Source of the DNA: an uncultured Modestobacter sp.
Lineage (GTDB): Bacteria > Actinomycetota > Actinomycetes > Mycobacteriales > Geodermatophilaceae
Direction of reading: 5' to 3'
NCBI RefSeq assembly: GCF_947486615.1
Contig: NZ_CANKUD010000005.1
Coordinates: 1-64,000, forward strand
Length of the DNA: 64,000 bases
Under the pieces are notes generated by a model. The model did not search any database and was not told the origin of the DNA. It saw nothing but the letters and a program-made list of their open reading frames with translations. Below, piece by piece: positions 36,464-44,653 of this stretch; within the stretch, counting starts at the first letter, position 1, and every line of letters begins with the position of its first letter. A program made the translations under genes and the position numbers.

Positions 36464-37747
36464 ATGGCTGCACAGACCCGGAAGGCCGCGATCGTCGGCG
36501 GCAACCGCATCCCGTTCGCCCGGTCCAACGGCGCCTACGCCCGCGCCAGCAACCAGGACATGCTCACCGCCACCCTCGACGGGCTGGTCGCCCGGTTCGG
36601 GCTGCAGGGGGAGCAGGTGGGGGAGGTCGTCGCCGGCGCCGTCCTCAAGCACGCCCGCGACTTCAACCTGACCCGGGAGGCCGTGCTCGGCTCGCGGCTG
36701 TCGGCGGCCACCCCCGCCTACGACGTCCAGCAGGCCTGCGGCACCGGGCTGGAGGCCGCCGTCCTGGTCGCCAACAAGATCGCGCTGGGCCAGATCGAGT
36801 CCGGCATCGCCGGGGGCACCGACACCACCTCCGACGCCCCGGTCGCGGTGAACGAGGACCTGCGTCGGGTGCTGATGGAGGTCAACCGGGCGAAGACCGT
36901 GCAGCAGCGGCTCAAGGCCCTCGCCGGTCTGCGCCCGGGCCAGCTGGCCCCGGAGATCCCGCGCAACGCCGAGCCGCGCACCGGGCTGGCGATGGGTGAT
37001 CACGCCGCGATCACCGCGGCGGAGTGGGAGATCGGCCGTCAGGAGCAGGACGAGCTGACCGTGCGCTCGCACCAGGCGCTGGCCGCGGCCTACGACCGCG
37101 GGTTCTTCGACGACCTGGTGACGCCGTTCCTCGGCCTCTCCCGGGACGCGAACCTGCGGCCGGACACCTCGGGGGAGAAGCTGGCGAAGCTCAAGCCGGT
37201 GTTCGGGCAGGGCGAGGGCGCCACCATGACGGCGGGCAACTCCACGCCGCTCACCGACGGGGCGTCGGCCGTGCTGCTGGCCAGCGACGAGTGGGCCGCC
37301 GAGCACGACCTGCCGGTGCTCGCCCACCTGGTCGACGCCCAGACCGCCGCCGTCGACTACGTGCACGGCGGCGAGGGCCTGCTGATGGCCCCGGCCTACG
37401 CCGTCCCGGTGCTGCTGGCGCGCAACGGGCTGAGCCTGCAGGACTTCGACTTCTACGAGGTGCACGAGGCGTTCGCCTCCACGGTGCTGGCCACCCTGAA
37501 GGCGTGGGAGAGCCCGGCGTTCTGCAAGGAGAAGCTCGGCCTGGACGCCCCGCTGGGCTCCATCGACCGGTCGAAGCTGAACGTCAACGGCTCGTCGCTG
37601 GCCGCCGGCCACCCGTTCGCCGCCACCGGCGGCCGGATCGTGGCGACGCTGGCCAAGCTGCTGCACGAGGCCGGCCCGGGCAAGCGCGGCCTGATCTCCA
37701 TCTGCGCCGCCGGCGGCCAGGGCGTCGTCGCCATCCTCGAGTCCTGA
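36464..37747 (+). CDS. fadA2: Acetyl-CoA C-acyltransferase (thiolase), FadA2-like
   Basis: The 427-residue thiolase has the nucleophilic Cys in QQACGTGLEAAV (Cys92), the His of VNGSSLAAGHPFAATGGR, the second Cys of ISICAAGGQG and the EVHEAFA segment. It either cleaves 3-ketoacyl-CoA with CoA or condenses two acyl units. The FadI-like length and neighbours fit FadA2 of the mycobacterial fadE5 locus. GGAGGA lies 5 nt before the ATG at 36464. It is followed after 163 bp by fabG4. Confidence 0.9.
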   Translation: MAAQTRKAAIVGGNRIPFARSNGAYARASNQDMLTATLDGLVARFGLQGEQVGEVVAGAVLKHARDFNLTREAVLGSRLSAATPAYDVQQACGTGLEAAVLVANKIALGQIESGIAGGTDTTSDAPVAVNEDLRRVLMEVNRAKTVQQRLKALAGLRPGQLAPEIPRNAEPRTGLAMGDHAAITAAEWEIGRQEQDELTVRSHQALAAAYDRGFFDDLVTPFLGLSRDANLRPDTSGEKLAKLKPVFGQGEGATMTAGNSTPLTDGASAVLLASDEWAAEHDLPVLAHLVDAQTAAVDYVHGGEGLLMAPAYAVPVLLARNGLSLQDFDFYEVHEAFASTVLATLKAWESPAFCKEKLGLDAPLGSIDRSKLNVNGSSLAAGHPFAATGGRIVATLAKLLHEAGPGKRGLISICAAGGQGVVAILES

Positions 37748-37890
37748 GGCCCCCGGCGGCTGCCCGCCTGGCCCGCCGTCTCCGGGTCGACCCGGGGACG
37801 GCGGGGTTGAGCCGCGCGCGCACCCGGCTCAACTCCGCCTCATCTGGGTCAACCCGCTCCAGTTCGGGGCCGCACGACCGAATTGCCCTC
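37748..37890. other. Spacer fadA2-fabG4 with TTGAGCC/GGCTCAA words
   Basis: GGGTTGAGCCGCGC (about 37804), GGCTCAAC (37824) and GGGTCAACCCGC (37846) recur in other order in the guaB1-serS spacer near 4605-4635. The first two are an imperfect inverted pair and could form a hairpin ending the fadA2 transcript, or be a regulator site. Confidence 0.3.
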
Positions 37891-37910
37891 TCCATTCGGA
37901 AGGAATCCAC

Positions 37911-39266
37911 GTGAGCGACTGGTACCGCGACTTCGCCAACTCCGGCGTCGGCACGACCATCACCAAGCAGCTCGGCCTGCCCCGTCCGGCGGTGCTGCGC
38001 CGCCACGAGCCCGGCCAGCCGCTGCTGCCCGGGCCCGCGGTGGTCGGCTCGGCGGGGGAGGGCCGGCTGCGCGACGAGCTGACCCGGCTGCTCAAGGACG
38101 ACGGCGTCACCGTCGTCTCGCCGGTCACCGTCGACGGCGGCACGGACGGCGACCGGCTGGCCGCCGTCCTGCTCGACGCCACCGGGCTGACCGGGCCGGC
38201 CGACCTGGCCGCCGCGCACGACTTCCTGGCGCCCGCGGTGAAGCGGCTGGCCCCCAGCGGTCGGGTGCTCGTGCTCGCCGACCCGCCGGCCGACGCCGCC
38301 TCCCCGGCCCAGGCCGCGGCCCGGCAGGCGCTGGACGGACTGGTCCGTTCGCTGGCCAAGGAGCTGCGCGGCGGGTCGACGGCGAACCTGGTGCAGGTGC
38401 CGCTCGGTGCCGAGGCGTCGCTGGCCGGCCCGGTGCGCTTCTTCCTCTCCGGCCGCGCGGCCTACGTCGACGGCCAGGTGCTCACCGTGACCGCCGCCGA
38501 CGTGCCGGCCGGGCAGGACCGCGACCGGCCGCTGACCGGCAAGGTCGCCGTGGTCACCGGTGCCGCCCGCGGCATCGGCGCCGCGATCGCGCGGGTGCTG
38601 TCCCGGGACGGCGCGCACGTGGTCGCCGTCGACGTCCCGGCCGCGGGGGAGCAGTTGGCCCAGGTGGCCAACGAGATCGGCGGGACGGCGGTGGCGCTGG
38701 ACATCACCGGCACCGACGCCGGCACCCGGCTGGCGCAGCAGCTGATCGCCCGGCACGGCGGGGTGGACGTCGTGGTGCACAACGCCGGCATCACCCGGGA
38801 CAAGCTGCTGGTCAACATGGACGCCGCCCGCTGGAACTCGGTGCTGGCGGTGAACCTCCAGGCGCAGCTGGACATCACCCAGGCGCTGCTGGACACCGAG
38901 GGCGCGTTGAAGCCCGGCGCCCGGGTGATCAGCGTGAGCTCGCAGTCGGGGATCGCCGGCAACCGCGGGCAGACCAACTACGCGGCGTCCAAGGCTGGGA
39001 TCATCGGCATGGTGCGCGCCTGGGCGCCGGCGTTCGCCGAGCGCGGGGCCACGATCAACGCCGTCGCGCCGGGCTTCATCGTCACCGAGATGACGGCGAA
39101 GATGCCGCTGGGCACCCGCGAGGTCGGGTCCCGGCTGAACTCGCTGCAGCAGGGCGGGCTGCCGGTCGACGTCGCCGAGACGATCGCCTTCCTCGCCCAG
39201 CCGGACAGCGCCGGGGTCAACGGCCAGGTCGTGCGGGTCTGCGGCCAGTCGGTGCTGGGTGCCTGA
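37911..39266 (+). CDS. fabG4: High-molecular-weight 3-oxoacyl reductase FabG4
   Basis: The 451-residue protein has two parts. An N-terminal flavodoxin-like domain (about 1-200) has lost its Gly-rich motif. A C-terminal SDR domain (about 210-451) has TGAARGIGAAIARVL (216-223 cofactor loop), NAGITRD, SVSSQSG and YAASKAG (catalytic Ser, Tyr, Lys). This two-domain form is FabG4 of actinobacteria, an NADH-dependent 3-oxoacyl-CoA reductase rather than the fatty-acid-synthesis FabG. It works between FadA2 and the dehydratase HtdX. The GTG at 37911 has GGAATCC upstream. It is one base from the following htdX gene. Confidence 0.9.
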   Translation: MSDWYRDFANSGVGTTITKQLGLPRPAVLRRHEPGQPLLPGPAVVGSAGEGRLRDELTRLLKDDGVTVVSPVTVDGGTDGDRLAAVLLDATGLTGPADLAAAHDFLAPAVKRLAPSGRVLVLADPPADAASPAQAAARQALDGLVRSLAKELRGGSTANLVQVPLGAEASLAGPVRFFLSGRAAYVDGQVLTVTAADVPAGQDRDRPLTGKVAVVTGAARGIGAAIARVLSRDGAHVVAVDVPAAGEQLAQVANEIGGTAVALDITGTDAGTRLAQQLIARHGGVDVVVHNAGITRDKLLVNMDAARWNSVLAVNLQAQLDITQALLDTEGALKPGARVISVSSQSGIAGNRGQTNYAASKAGIIGMVRAWAPAFAERGATINAVAPGFIVTEMTAKMPLGTREVGSRLNSLQQGGLPVDVAETIAFLAQPDSAGVNGQVVRVCGQSVLGA

Positions 39267-39267
39267 G

Positions 39268-40122
39268 ATGGCCCGCACCGTGCTCGACGCCGCGCCCGCC
39301 CTCCCCGCGCTGTTCGCCCGGGCCGCGCTCACCGCGCGCGGCCGGGGTGGCGAGCTGCCCGACACCCGGCTGGCCCGCACCGGCGTGGCCGTCGACCCGG
39401 CCGCCCTGGCCGACTACGCGCAGGTCTGCCGCTTCCCGCTCGGCGACGCGCTGCCGCTGACCTTCCCGCACGTGCTGGCCTTCCCGCTGCAGGTCGCGCT
39501 GATGACCGACCGGGCCTTCCCCCTGGCGCTGCCCGGGCTGGTGCACGTGCGCAACCTGATCGAGGCCGACCGCCCGATCGGCGTCGGTGAGCAGCTGGAC
39601 CTGGAGGTCTGGGCCGAGCGGTTCGCACCGCATGCCCGCGGCGCCACCGTCGACCTGTGCGCCTCGGTCTCCGCCGGTGGCGCCGAGGTGTGGCGGAGCC
39701 GGTCGACCTACCTGGCCCGCGGCGCCTCGGCACCGGAGGGCGCGCCGGCGTCGGACGTCGACGTCGAGGTCGGCGCGCTGGACCGGCCGGCCGCGCAGTG
39801 GCGGGTGCCGGACGACGCCGGCCGCCGCTACGCCAAGGTCTCCGGCGACGTGAACCCGATCCACCTGTCCGGGCTCACCGCGAAGGCGTTCGGTTTCAAG
39901 CGGGCGATCGCGCACGGCATGTGGGTCAAGGCCCGGGCGCTGGCCGCGCTGTCCGGCCGGCTGCCGGACGCCGTTGCCGTGGACGTCGCCTTCCGCAAGC
40001 CGCTGTTCCTGCCGAGCACTGTCACGCTCTCCACCGAGCAGGCCGGCGGCGGCTGGGACCTCGCCGTCCGCAACGTGAAGTCGGGCACCGAGCACCTGAT
40101 CGGCACCGTCCGCCCCGCCTGA
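39268..40122 (+). CDS. htdX: MaoC-type dehydratase, HtdX-like
   Basis: The 284-residue protein has a double-hotdog arrangement. The C-terminal hotdog carries the hydratase-2 motif YAKVSGDVNPIHLS...AKAFGFKRAIAHGMWVKARAL, with the catalytic Asp and His (D-x-N-P-I-H). It converts 3-hydroxyacyl thioesters to trans-2-enoyl forms or the reverse. The ATG at 39268 lies one base after the fabG4 stop, so it is strictly co-translated. With fadE5, fadA2 and fabG4 it completes one cycle of acyl-chain chemistry. A paralogous shorter MaoC protein is encoded at 46711-47178. Confidence 0.88.
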   Translation: MARTVLDAAPALPALFARAALTARGRGGELPDTRLARTGVAVDPAALADYAQVCRFPLGDALPLTFPHVLAFPLQVALMTDRAFPLALPGLVHVRNLIEADRPIGVGEQLDLEVWAERFAPHARGATVDLCASVSAGGAEVWRSRSTYLARGASAPEGAPASDVDVEVGALDRPAAQWRVPDDAGRRYAKVSGDVNPIHLSGLTAKAFGFKRAIAHGMWVKARALAALSGRLPDAVAVDVAFRKPLFLPSTVTLSTEQAGGGWDLAVRNVKSGTEHLIGTVRPA

Positions 40123-40139
40123 CGGCCGGGCCTGCCCGC

Positions 40140-40232
40140 CGGCCATGTTGGCCAACATGGCCGTTCTGCCGGATCCGCCCGGTCCGTCCGGCCTGACCGC
40201 CCTCCCCGGCCATGTTGGCCAACATGGCCGGG
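40140..40232. repeat. Two GGCCATGTT-family palindromes between convergent genes
   Basis: Copies at 40140-40163 (half-site CGGCCATGTTGG) and 40205-40232 (half-site CCCGGCCATGTTGG) are perfect palindromes. They fill the gap between the htdX stop and the convergent CoA-transferase-family gene stop, like the pair at 24315-24373. Confidence 0.85.
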
Positions 40233-40235
40233 AGG

Positions 40236-41354
40236 TCAGGGCTGGTGGACGGCGCCGGTGGCCAGGAGGGCGTCGACGCCGGGCACGCCCCAGTCGCTGA
40301 GCGCCTCCCGGGTGTGCTGCCCCGGGCTCGGCGGCGGCCGGTCCAGCGCGCCTGGGGTGCGGGAGAAGCGCGGTGCGGGCGCCGGCTGGGTGATGCCGTG
40401 CGCCTCGACGTAGGTGCCGCGGGCCTGCAGGTGCGGGTGGTCGCGGGCCTCGGCGTAGGACAGCACCGGGGCCACGCAGGCGTCGGAGCCGTCGAACACC
40501 GTCGCCCACTCGTCCCGGGTCCGGGTGCGGATCGTCTCGGTGAGCAGCTCCCGGAGCGCGGCCGGGTTGTCGCGGGACGCGCCGGGCACGCCCAGCCGTT
40601 CGGTGAGCTCGGCGAAGAACTGCGGCTCCAGCGCCCCGACCGCCAGGTGCCCGCCGTCGGCGGTCTCGTAGACGTCGTACCAGGGGACGCCGGTGTCCAG
40701 CAGGTTCACCCCGCGCCGGTCCTGCCACAGCCCGCCGGCGAGCATCCCGAGCAGCATCGTGGACAGGTGCGCGGTGCCGTCGACGATCGCCGCGTCCACC
40801 ACCTGCCCGCGCCCGCTGGCGCGGCTCTCCAGCAGCGCGGCCAGCACCCCGACCACCAGGTACATCGCCCCGCCGCCGAAGTCGCCGAGCAGGTTCACCG
40901 GCACCTGCGGCGGCCCGCCGGCCCGGCCGATGGCGTGCAGTGCCCCGGTGACGGCGATGTAGCCGACATCGTGCCCGGCGGTCTGCGCCAGCGGGCCGTC
41001 CTGCCCCCAGCCGGTCATCCGCCCGTAGACCAGCCGCGGGTTGCGGGCCAGGCACTCGTCCGGCCCGACACCGAGCCGCTCGGTCACCCCGGGGCGGAAG
41101 CCCTCCAGCAGGACGTCGGCCCGCTCGGCCAGGGTGAGCACGGTGGCCACGCCGTCCGGGTGCTTGAGGTCGACGGCGACCGACCGACGACCGCGGGCCA
41201 GCAGGTCGACCTCGGGCCGACCGAACGTCGGTGCGGCGCCCGGCCGGTCGATGCGCAGCACGTCGGCGCCCAGGTCGGCCAGCAGCATCGCGGCGAACGG
41301 GCCGGGGCCGATGCCGGCCAGTTCCACCACGCGGAGCCCGTGCAGAGGTCCCAT
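40236..41354 (-). CDS. Alpha-methylacyl-CoA racemase-type CaiB/BaiF protein
   Basis: The 372-residue CoA-transferase family III protein has the N-terminal MGPLHGLRVVELAGIGPGPFA and LADLGADVLRIDRP. Its active-site segment RMTGWGQDGPLAQTAGHDVGYIAVTGALHAIGR contains the His/Asp pair used by mycobacterial Mcr, given here in the context of positions 120-155. This supports racemisation of 2-methylacyl-CoA, needed for branched-chain and sterol side-chain oxidation, rather than CoA transfer. The ATG ends at 41354. It converges on the fad block and could feed it, but is separately transcribed. Confidence 0.88.
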   Translation of the reverse strand: MGPLHGLRVVELAGIGPGPFAAMLLADLGADVLRIDRPGAAPTFGRPEVDLLARGRRSVAVDLKHPDGVATVLTLAERADVLLEGFRPGVTERLGVGPDECLARNPRLVYGRMTGWGQDGPLAQTAGHDVGYIAVTGALHAIGRAGGPPQVPVNLLGDFGGGAMYLVVGVLAALLESRASGRGQVVDAAIVDGTAHLSTMLLGMLAGGLWQDRRGVNLLDTGVPWYDVYETADGGHLAVGALEPQFFAELTERLGVPGASRDNPAALRELLTETIRTRTRDEWATVFDGSDACVAPVLSYAEARDHPHLQARGTYVEAHGITQPAPAPRFSRTPGALDRPPPSPGQHTREALSDWGVPGVDALLATGAVHQP

Positions 41355-41378
41355 CGGCCCACTCTGGCAGGGACGCGG

Positions 41379-41411
41379 CGAGGGCGGGCTCCCGGTGGGA
41401 GCCCGCCCTCG
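41379..41411 (-). terminator. Hairpin after the SUV3-like helicase gene
   Basis: CGAGGGCGGGCTCCC, loop GGT, GGGAGCCCGCCCTCG: perfect 15-bp stem, 10 bp beyond the helicase stop. Confidence 0.75.
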
Positions 41412-41421
41412 GGTCAGCTGG

Positions 41422-43224
41422 TCAGCGGCCGCTGCGGCTGGGACGGCGTCCCTGCCGCGACCCCGATCGGGACGCCGGACGGCCACCGCGGCCGTTGCGG
41501 CCGGCGCCCTCACGGGACGCGCCCTCGCGTCCGGGGCCGCGCGCGCCCGAGGGCCCGGAGCTGCACGGCCGGCAGGTGCTGAACCACGGGGCGATCGACG
41601 TCCCGCACTCCACGCACTTGCCGGAGCGGCCGATCGCGATCGCGTCGGGCAGCAGCTCGGTGATCGTGTTGGCGCACGCCTCCTCGAGCTCGGCGGCGTC
41701 CTCGCTGTCCAGGCCGGCGACGCCGGGGAACTGGCGCAGCAGGGTCTGCGCGTCGCGCGCGGCGGCGGCGGTCTGCTCGTACTCCTCGACGCTGGCCTTC
41801 ACCGGGTACTCCGGCAGCACGGTCTCCACCGGCACGGGCAGGCCGATCGCGTGCTGCAGGGCGGCGCGGGCGAGCACCAGCCAGCGGGTGCGCCGCGGCG
41901 GGTTGTAGTCGATGGCCAGGTTGACCAGCCGCCAGACGGTCTGCAGGTCGCCGGCGGCGCCGAGCGGGCCCTTGAGCATCGGCAGCAGGGCGTGCACCCG
42001 CAGCACCAGGCCGGTGACGTCGTCGGCGGTCATGCCCTCGTCGCGGGTGGCCGCGCGGGCCCAGGCCATCCAGCGGGTCAGCGCCTCGGGCAGGTCGACG
42101 GCCTCGAACGCGCCGAGGTCCTCCAGCTCCGGGCGCAGCCGCGGGCGGCGCTTGGGCAGGTCGCTCATCTCGTCGCCGCGCGCGACGGCAGCGCCGGAGG
42201 CGACCAGGGCGCCGACCGGCTTGAGCCCGGCCACGCCGATCAGGATGCCGGTCTGGCCGTGCCCGGTGAGGCCGTAGCGGCCGGCGCGGCCGGCGATCTG
42301 GGCGACCTCCCAGGTGCGCAGCGGCCGCAGCTCCTGGCCGTCGAACTTGGTGGTCTCGGCGAACAGCACCGTGGTGGCCGGCACGTTGATGCCGTGGCCG
42401 ATCACGTCGGTGGTGACCAGCACGTCGAGCTCACCCCGGGTGAACCGGTCGATCACGTCACGACGGGTGGCCGGGGGCAGCGCCCCGTAGAGGACGCCGA
42501 CCTTGCCGGGCCGGTGCTGGTCGAGCTCGGCGGCGACGGCGTAGACCGTCTTGCGGGAGAACGCGACGACCAGGGTCTGCGGCTTCACCCCGTCGGTGCG
42601 CACCGGGGAGCGCAGGACGTCGAGCCGGGAGAGCCGCTTGTGGTTGACCACCTGCACCTGCTGGGCGTCGGTGACCAGCGGCTTGAGCACCAGGTAGGCC
42701 TCGGCGGCCGAGATCAGGTGCATCTCGCGGTACTCGCCGGTCAGCAGCAGCCGGGCCCAGTGGTGGCCGCGGTCGGGGTCGGTGACCCAGTGCGACTCGT
42801 CCAGGACCAGCATCTCGCCGCGGTCGGGGGCCTTCTCCACGGTGCAGCAGACGATCGGCGCGAACGGGTCGATCTCCTCCTCGCCGGTGGAGAGACCGAC
42901 GGTGCCCGGGGGCAGCTGGGCGGAGAGCTTGGCGTAGGCCTCGTGCGCCAGCTGGCGCAGCGGGGCGGCGTAGACGCCGGAGCCGAGGGCGGCCAGCGCC
43001 TGCAGCGACTCGTAGGTCTTGCCGGAGTTGGTGGGGCCCAGGTGGAAGACCACCTTCTGCGGGCGGGTGGCCCGGGTGGGCAGCTCGGGAGCGGCGCCGT
43101 CGACCCAGACCTGCTGGGCGCGCTGCTCGTCGCGGGCGGCGGTCCGGTCGGCGTCGCGGGCTGCGGCCTGACGGGCGGCGCTGCGCTCACGGCGACGGGT
43201 GGGGGACTGCTGGGGAGCGGTCAC
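41422..43224 (-). CDS. SUV3-like superfamily 2 RNA helicase
   Basis: The 600-residue protein has Walker A HLGPTNSGKTYESLQAL (63-70), the DExx-box LVLDESHWV (142-145, DESH), AFSRKTVYAVAAEL, VLVTTDVIGHGINVPATTV and motif VI QIAGRAGRYG. The order and the phrase GPTNSGKTY are those of SUV3, the mitochondrial degradosome helicase, also found in some actinobacteria and alphaproteobacteria. The C-terminus adds a zinc ribbon (CVECGTSIAPWFSTCRPC) and an Arg/Gly/Ser-rich basic tail likely to bind RNA. It probably unwinds structured RNA for decay. The GTG start ends at 43224, and tRNA-Ser lies upstream on the other strand. Confidence 0.88.
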   Translation of the reverse strand: MTAPQQSPTRRRERSAARQAAARDADRTAARDEQRAQQVWVDGAAPELPTRATRPQKVVFHLGPTNSGKTYESLQALAALGSGVYAAPLRQLAHEAYAKLSAQLPPGTVGLSTGEEEIDPFAPIVCCTVEKAPDRGEMLVLDESHWVTDPDRGHHWARLLLTGEYREMHLISAAEAYLVLKPLVTDAQQVQVVNHKRLSRLDVLRSPVRTDGVKPQTLVVAFSRKTVYAVAAELDQHRPGKVGVLYGALPPATRRDVIDRFTRGELDVLVTTDVIGHGINVPATTVLFAETTKFDGQELRPLRTWEVAQIAGRAGRYGLTGHGQTGILIGVAGLKPVGALVASGAAVARGDEMSDLPKRRPRLRPELEDLGAFEAVDLPEALTRWMAWARAATRDEGMTADDVTGLVLRVHALLPMLKGPLGAAGDLQTVWRLVNLAIDYNPPRRTRWLVLARAALQHAIGLPVPVETVLPEYPVKASVEEYEQTAAAARDAQTLLRQFPGVAGLDSEDAAELEEACANTITELLPDAIAIGRSGKCVECGTSIAPWFSTCRPCSSGPSGARGPGREGASREGAGRNGRGGRPASRSGSRQGRRPSRSGR

Positions 43225-43354
43225 AGACAGGGAGTGTCCTTCGGTTGTCGTGCAGGCTGGGGGAGGTCGACGCGAGCCTCGCGGACCATCTGTGGGTGCA
43301 ACGCCGTCCGGCGGCGGTTCATGCCGGGACGGCGGGGAGTACGGGGCCCGGGGT

Positions 43355-43360
43355 TAGGCT
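43355..43360 (+). promoter_or_regulatory. -10 box of tRNA-Ser
   Basis: TAGGCT within GGTTAGGCT, 11 nt before the first tRNA base, a typical distance for a short 5' leader. Confidence 0.5.
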
Positions 43361-43371
43361 CGTCGCCGCCA

Positions 43372-43459
43372 GGAGGGCTCGCCTAGTGGCCGATGGCGGC
43401 GGTCTTGAAAACCGCTAAGAGGTAACCCCTCTTCGTGGGTTCGAATCCCACGCCCTCCG
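43372..43459 (+). tRNA. tRNA-Ser (anticodon UGA)
   Basis: The acceptor arms GGAGGGC and GCCCTCC pair over 7 bp with discriminator G. The anticodon stem GCGGT/ACCGC holds the loop CTTGAAA with anticodon TGA. A long variable arm (AAGAGG...CCTCTT) and T-arm CGTGGGTTCGAATCCCACG are present, diagnostic of a class II tRNA-Ser. The CCA end is not encoded. Length 88 nt. Confidence 0.97.
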
Positions 43460-43474
43460 CATCCTCCCAGGTGG

Positions 43475-43501
43475 CGGCCCTCACCGGAACGGTGGGGGCC
43501 G
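43475..43501 (+). terminator. Hairpin after tRNA-Ser
   Basis: CGGCCCTCACC, loop GGAAC, GGTGGGGGCCG: 11-bp stem with one wobble, 16 nt after the tRNA. Confidence 0.6.
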
Positions 43502-43612
43502 TCACAGGGCGCGACCGTGCGGTCTCGCCGGCGTCGGAGACGACTCACCCGCCCGAGGGGGGCGGTGTCCGGTCGTGCACAGTCGATCTCCGTCTGCGCC
43601 GATCATCAGGGG

Positions 43613-44653
43613 ATGCAGACACCAGCGGCCATGCGGGCCCGCGACCCTCGCGGCGCCGCCCGGACCGCGGTCCTGGTGCTGCTGGTCTGCGCCGTGGTCA
43701 TGCTGGTCTTCTCGCTGTTCGGCCCGAACTCGGTCACCCGGGCGGGGATGGTCGCCTCATGGGTGACCGCCGCGGTGCTCGTCGCGCTGGCGGCGGTCTA
43801 CCGGGCCGTTCCCCCCGAGCGGATCGACGCCCGCGGCGGGTACGTGCTGATCGCCCTGATCGGGGCCGGGCTGTGCTGCGGGATGAACTGGATCACCCAG
43901 GACCCCTCGGCCGGTGGGCAGGCCTTCCTGGCGTTCCCGGTGCTCTGGGCCGGGGTGAACCTGCGGCGGGGTGCGGTCGCCCTGGTCGCGGCGGTGTCGC
44001 TGGCCGGCGACGCGGTGGTGCTCTTCCACCTGCAGCCGGTCGGCGACGCGGTCAGTGACCTCAGCTTCTTCGGCGCCGTGCTCGTGGTGATGGCGATCAT
44101 GCTGGTCCGCGCCGCCGAGACCACCGACCGGCTGGTCGCGCTGCTCCAGCAGCAGGCCACGGTCGACTCGCTCACCGGCCTGGTCAACCGCCGGGTGCTC
44201 GACGAGGCCCTCGGCTCCGCGCTCGGCGCCCCCCTCACCCCGCAGGGTGCCTCGCTGGTGCTGGTGGACGTCGACTCGTTCAAGACCATCAACGACCGGT
44301 ACGGCCACCCGGTCGGGGACGACGCCCTGGTTCACGTGGCCGACGTGCTGCGCACCGTCGTCCGCGCCGGGGACGCCGTGCTGAGCCGGATGGGGGGCGA
44401 CGAGCTCGCCGTCCTGCTGCCCGACTGCTCCGCCGACGTGGCCGTCCGCCGGGCCTCGGAGGTGCTGGACGCCGTCCGGGCCGCGCCGCTGCTGCTGGCC
44501 GACGGCACGCTGCTCGCGGTCTCGGTGAGCCTGGGGGTGGCGCACGCGCCGTCGCACGCCACCGGGCTGGAGGAGCTGTACGCCGCCGCCGACGCAGCGC
44601 TCTACGCGGCCAAGCGGGCCGGTCGCGGGCGGGTCGAGGTCGCTCTCACCTGA
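43613..44653 (+). CDS. Membrane-bound GGDEF diguanylate cyclase
   Basis: The 346-residue protein has about six hydrophobic helices in its first 180 residues (for example RTAVLVLLVCAVVMLVFSLF), a short linker with RLVALLQQQATVDSLTGLVNRR, and a GGDEF domain. In the latter LVLVDVDSFKTINDRYGHPVGDDAL and RMGGDELAVLLPDC are seen. The active site is GGDEL, an active variant in some cyclases. No RxxD inhibitory site precedes it clearly. It should make c-di-GMP from GTP at the membrane, opposing the EAL protein at 28638. The ATG at 43613 is the first in frame after the tRNA; a second ATG at 43631 is possible. The last 8 bases overlap the convergent flavoprotein gene. Confidence 0.86.
   Translation: MQTPAAMRARDPRGAARTAVLVLLVCAVVMLVFSLFGPNSVTRAGMVASWVTAAVLVALAAVYRAVPPERIDARGGYVLIALIGAGLCCGMNWITQDPSAGGQAFLAFPVLWAGVNLRRGAVALVAAVSLAGDAVVLFHLQPVGDAVSDLSFFGAVLVVMAIMLVRAAETTDRLVALLQQQATVDSLTGLVNRRVLDEALGSALGAPLTPQGASLVLVDVDSFKTINDRYGHPVGDDALVHVADVLRTVVRAGDAVLSRMGGDELAVLLPDCSADVAVRRASEVLDAVRAAPLLLADGTLLAVSVSLGVAHAPSHATGLEELYAAADAALYAAKRAGRGRVEVALT

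Noticed and set aside
43372-43459. tRNA-Ser as an integration site for a genomic island
   Set aside because: No integrase, direct repeat of the tRNA 3' end or change in composition is seen in the flanking sequence.
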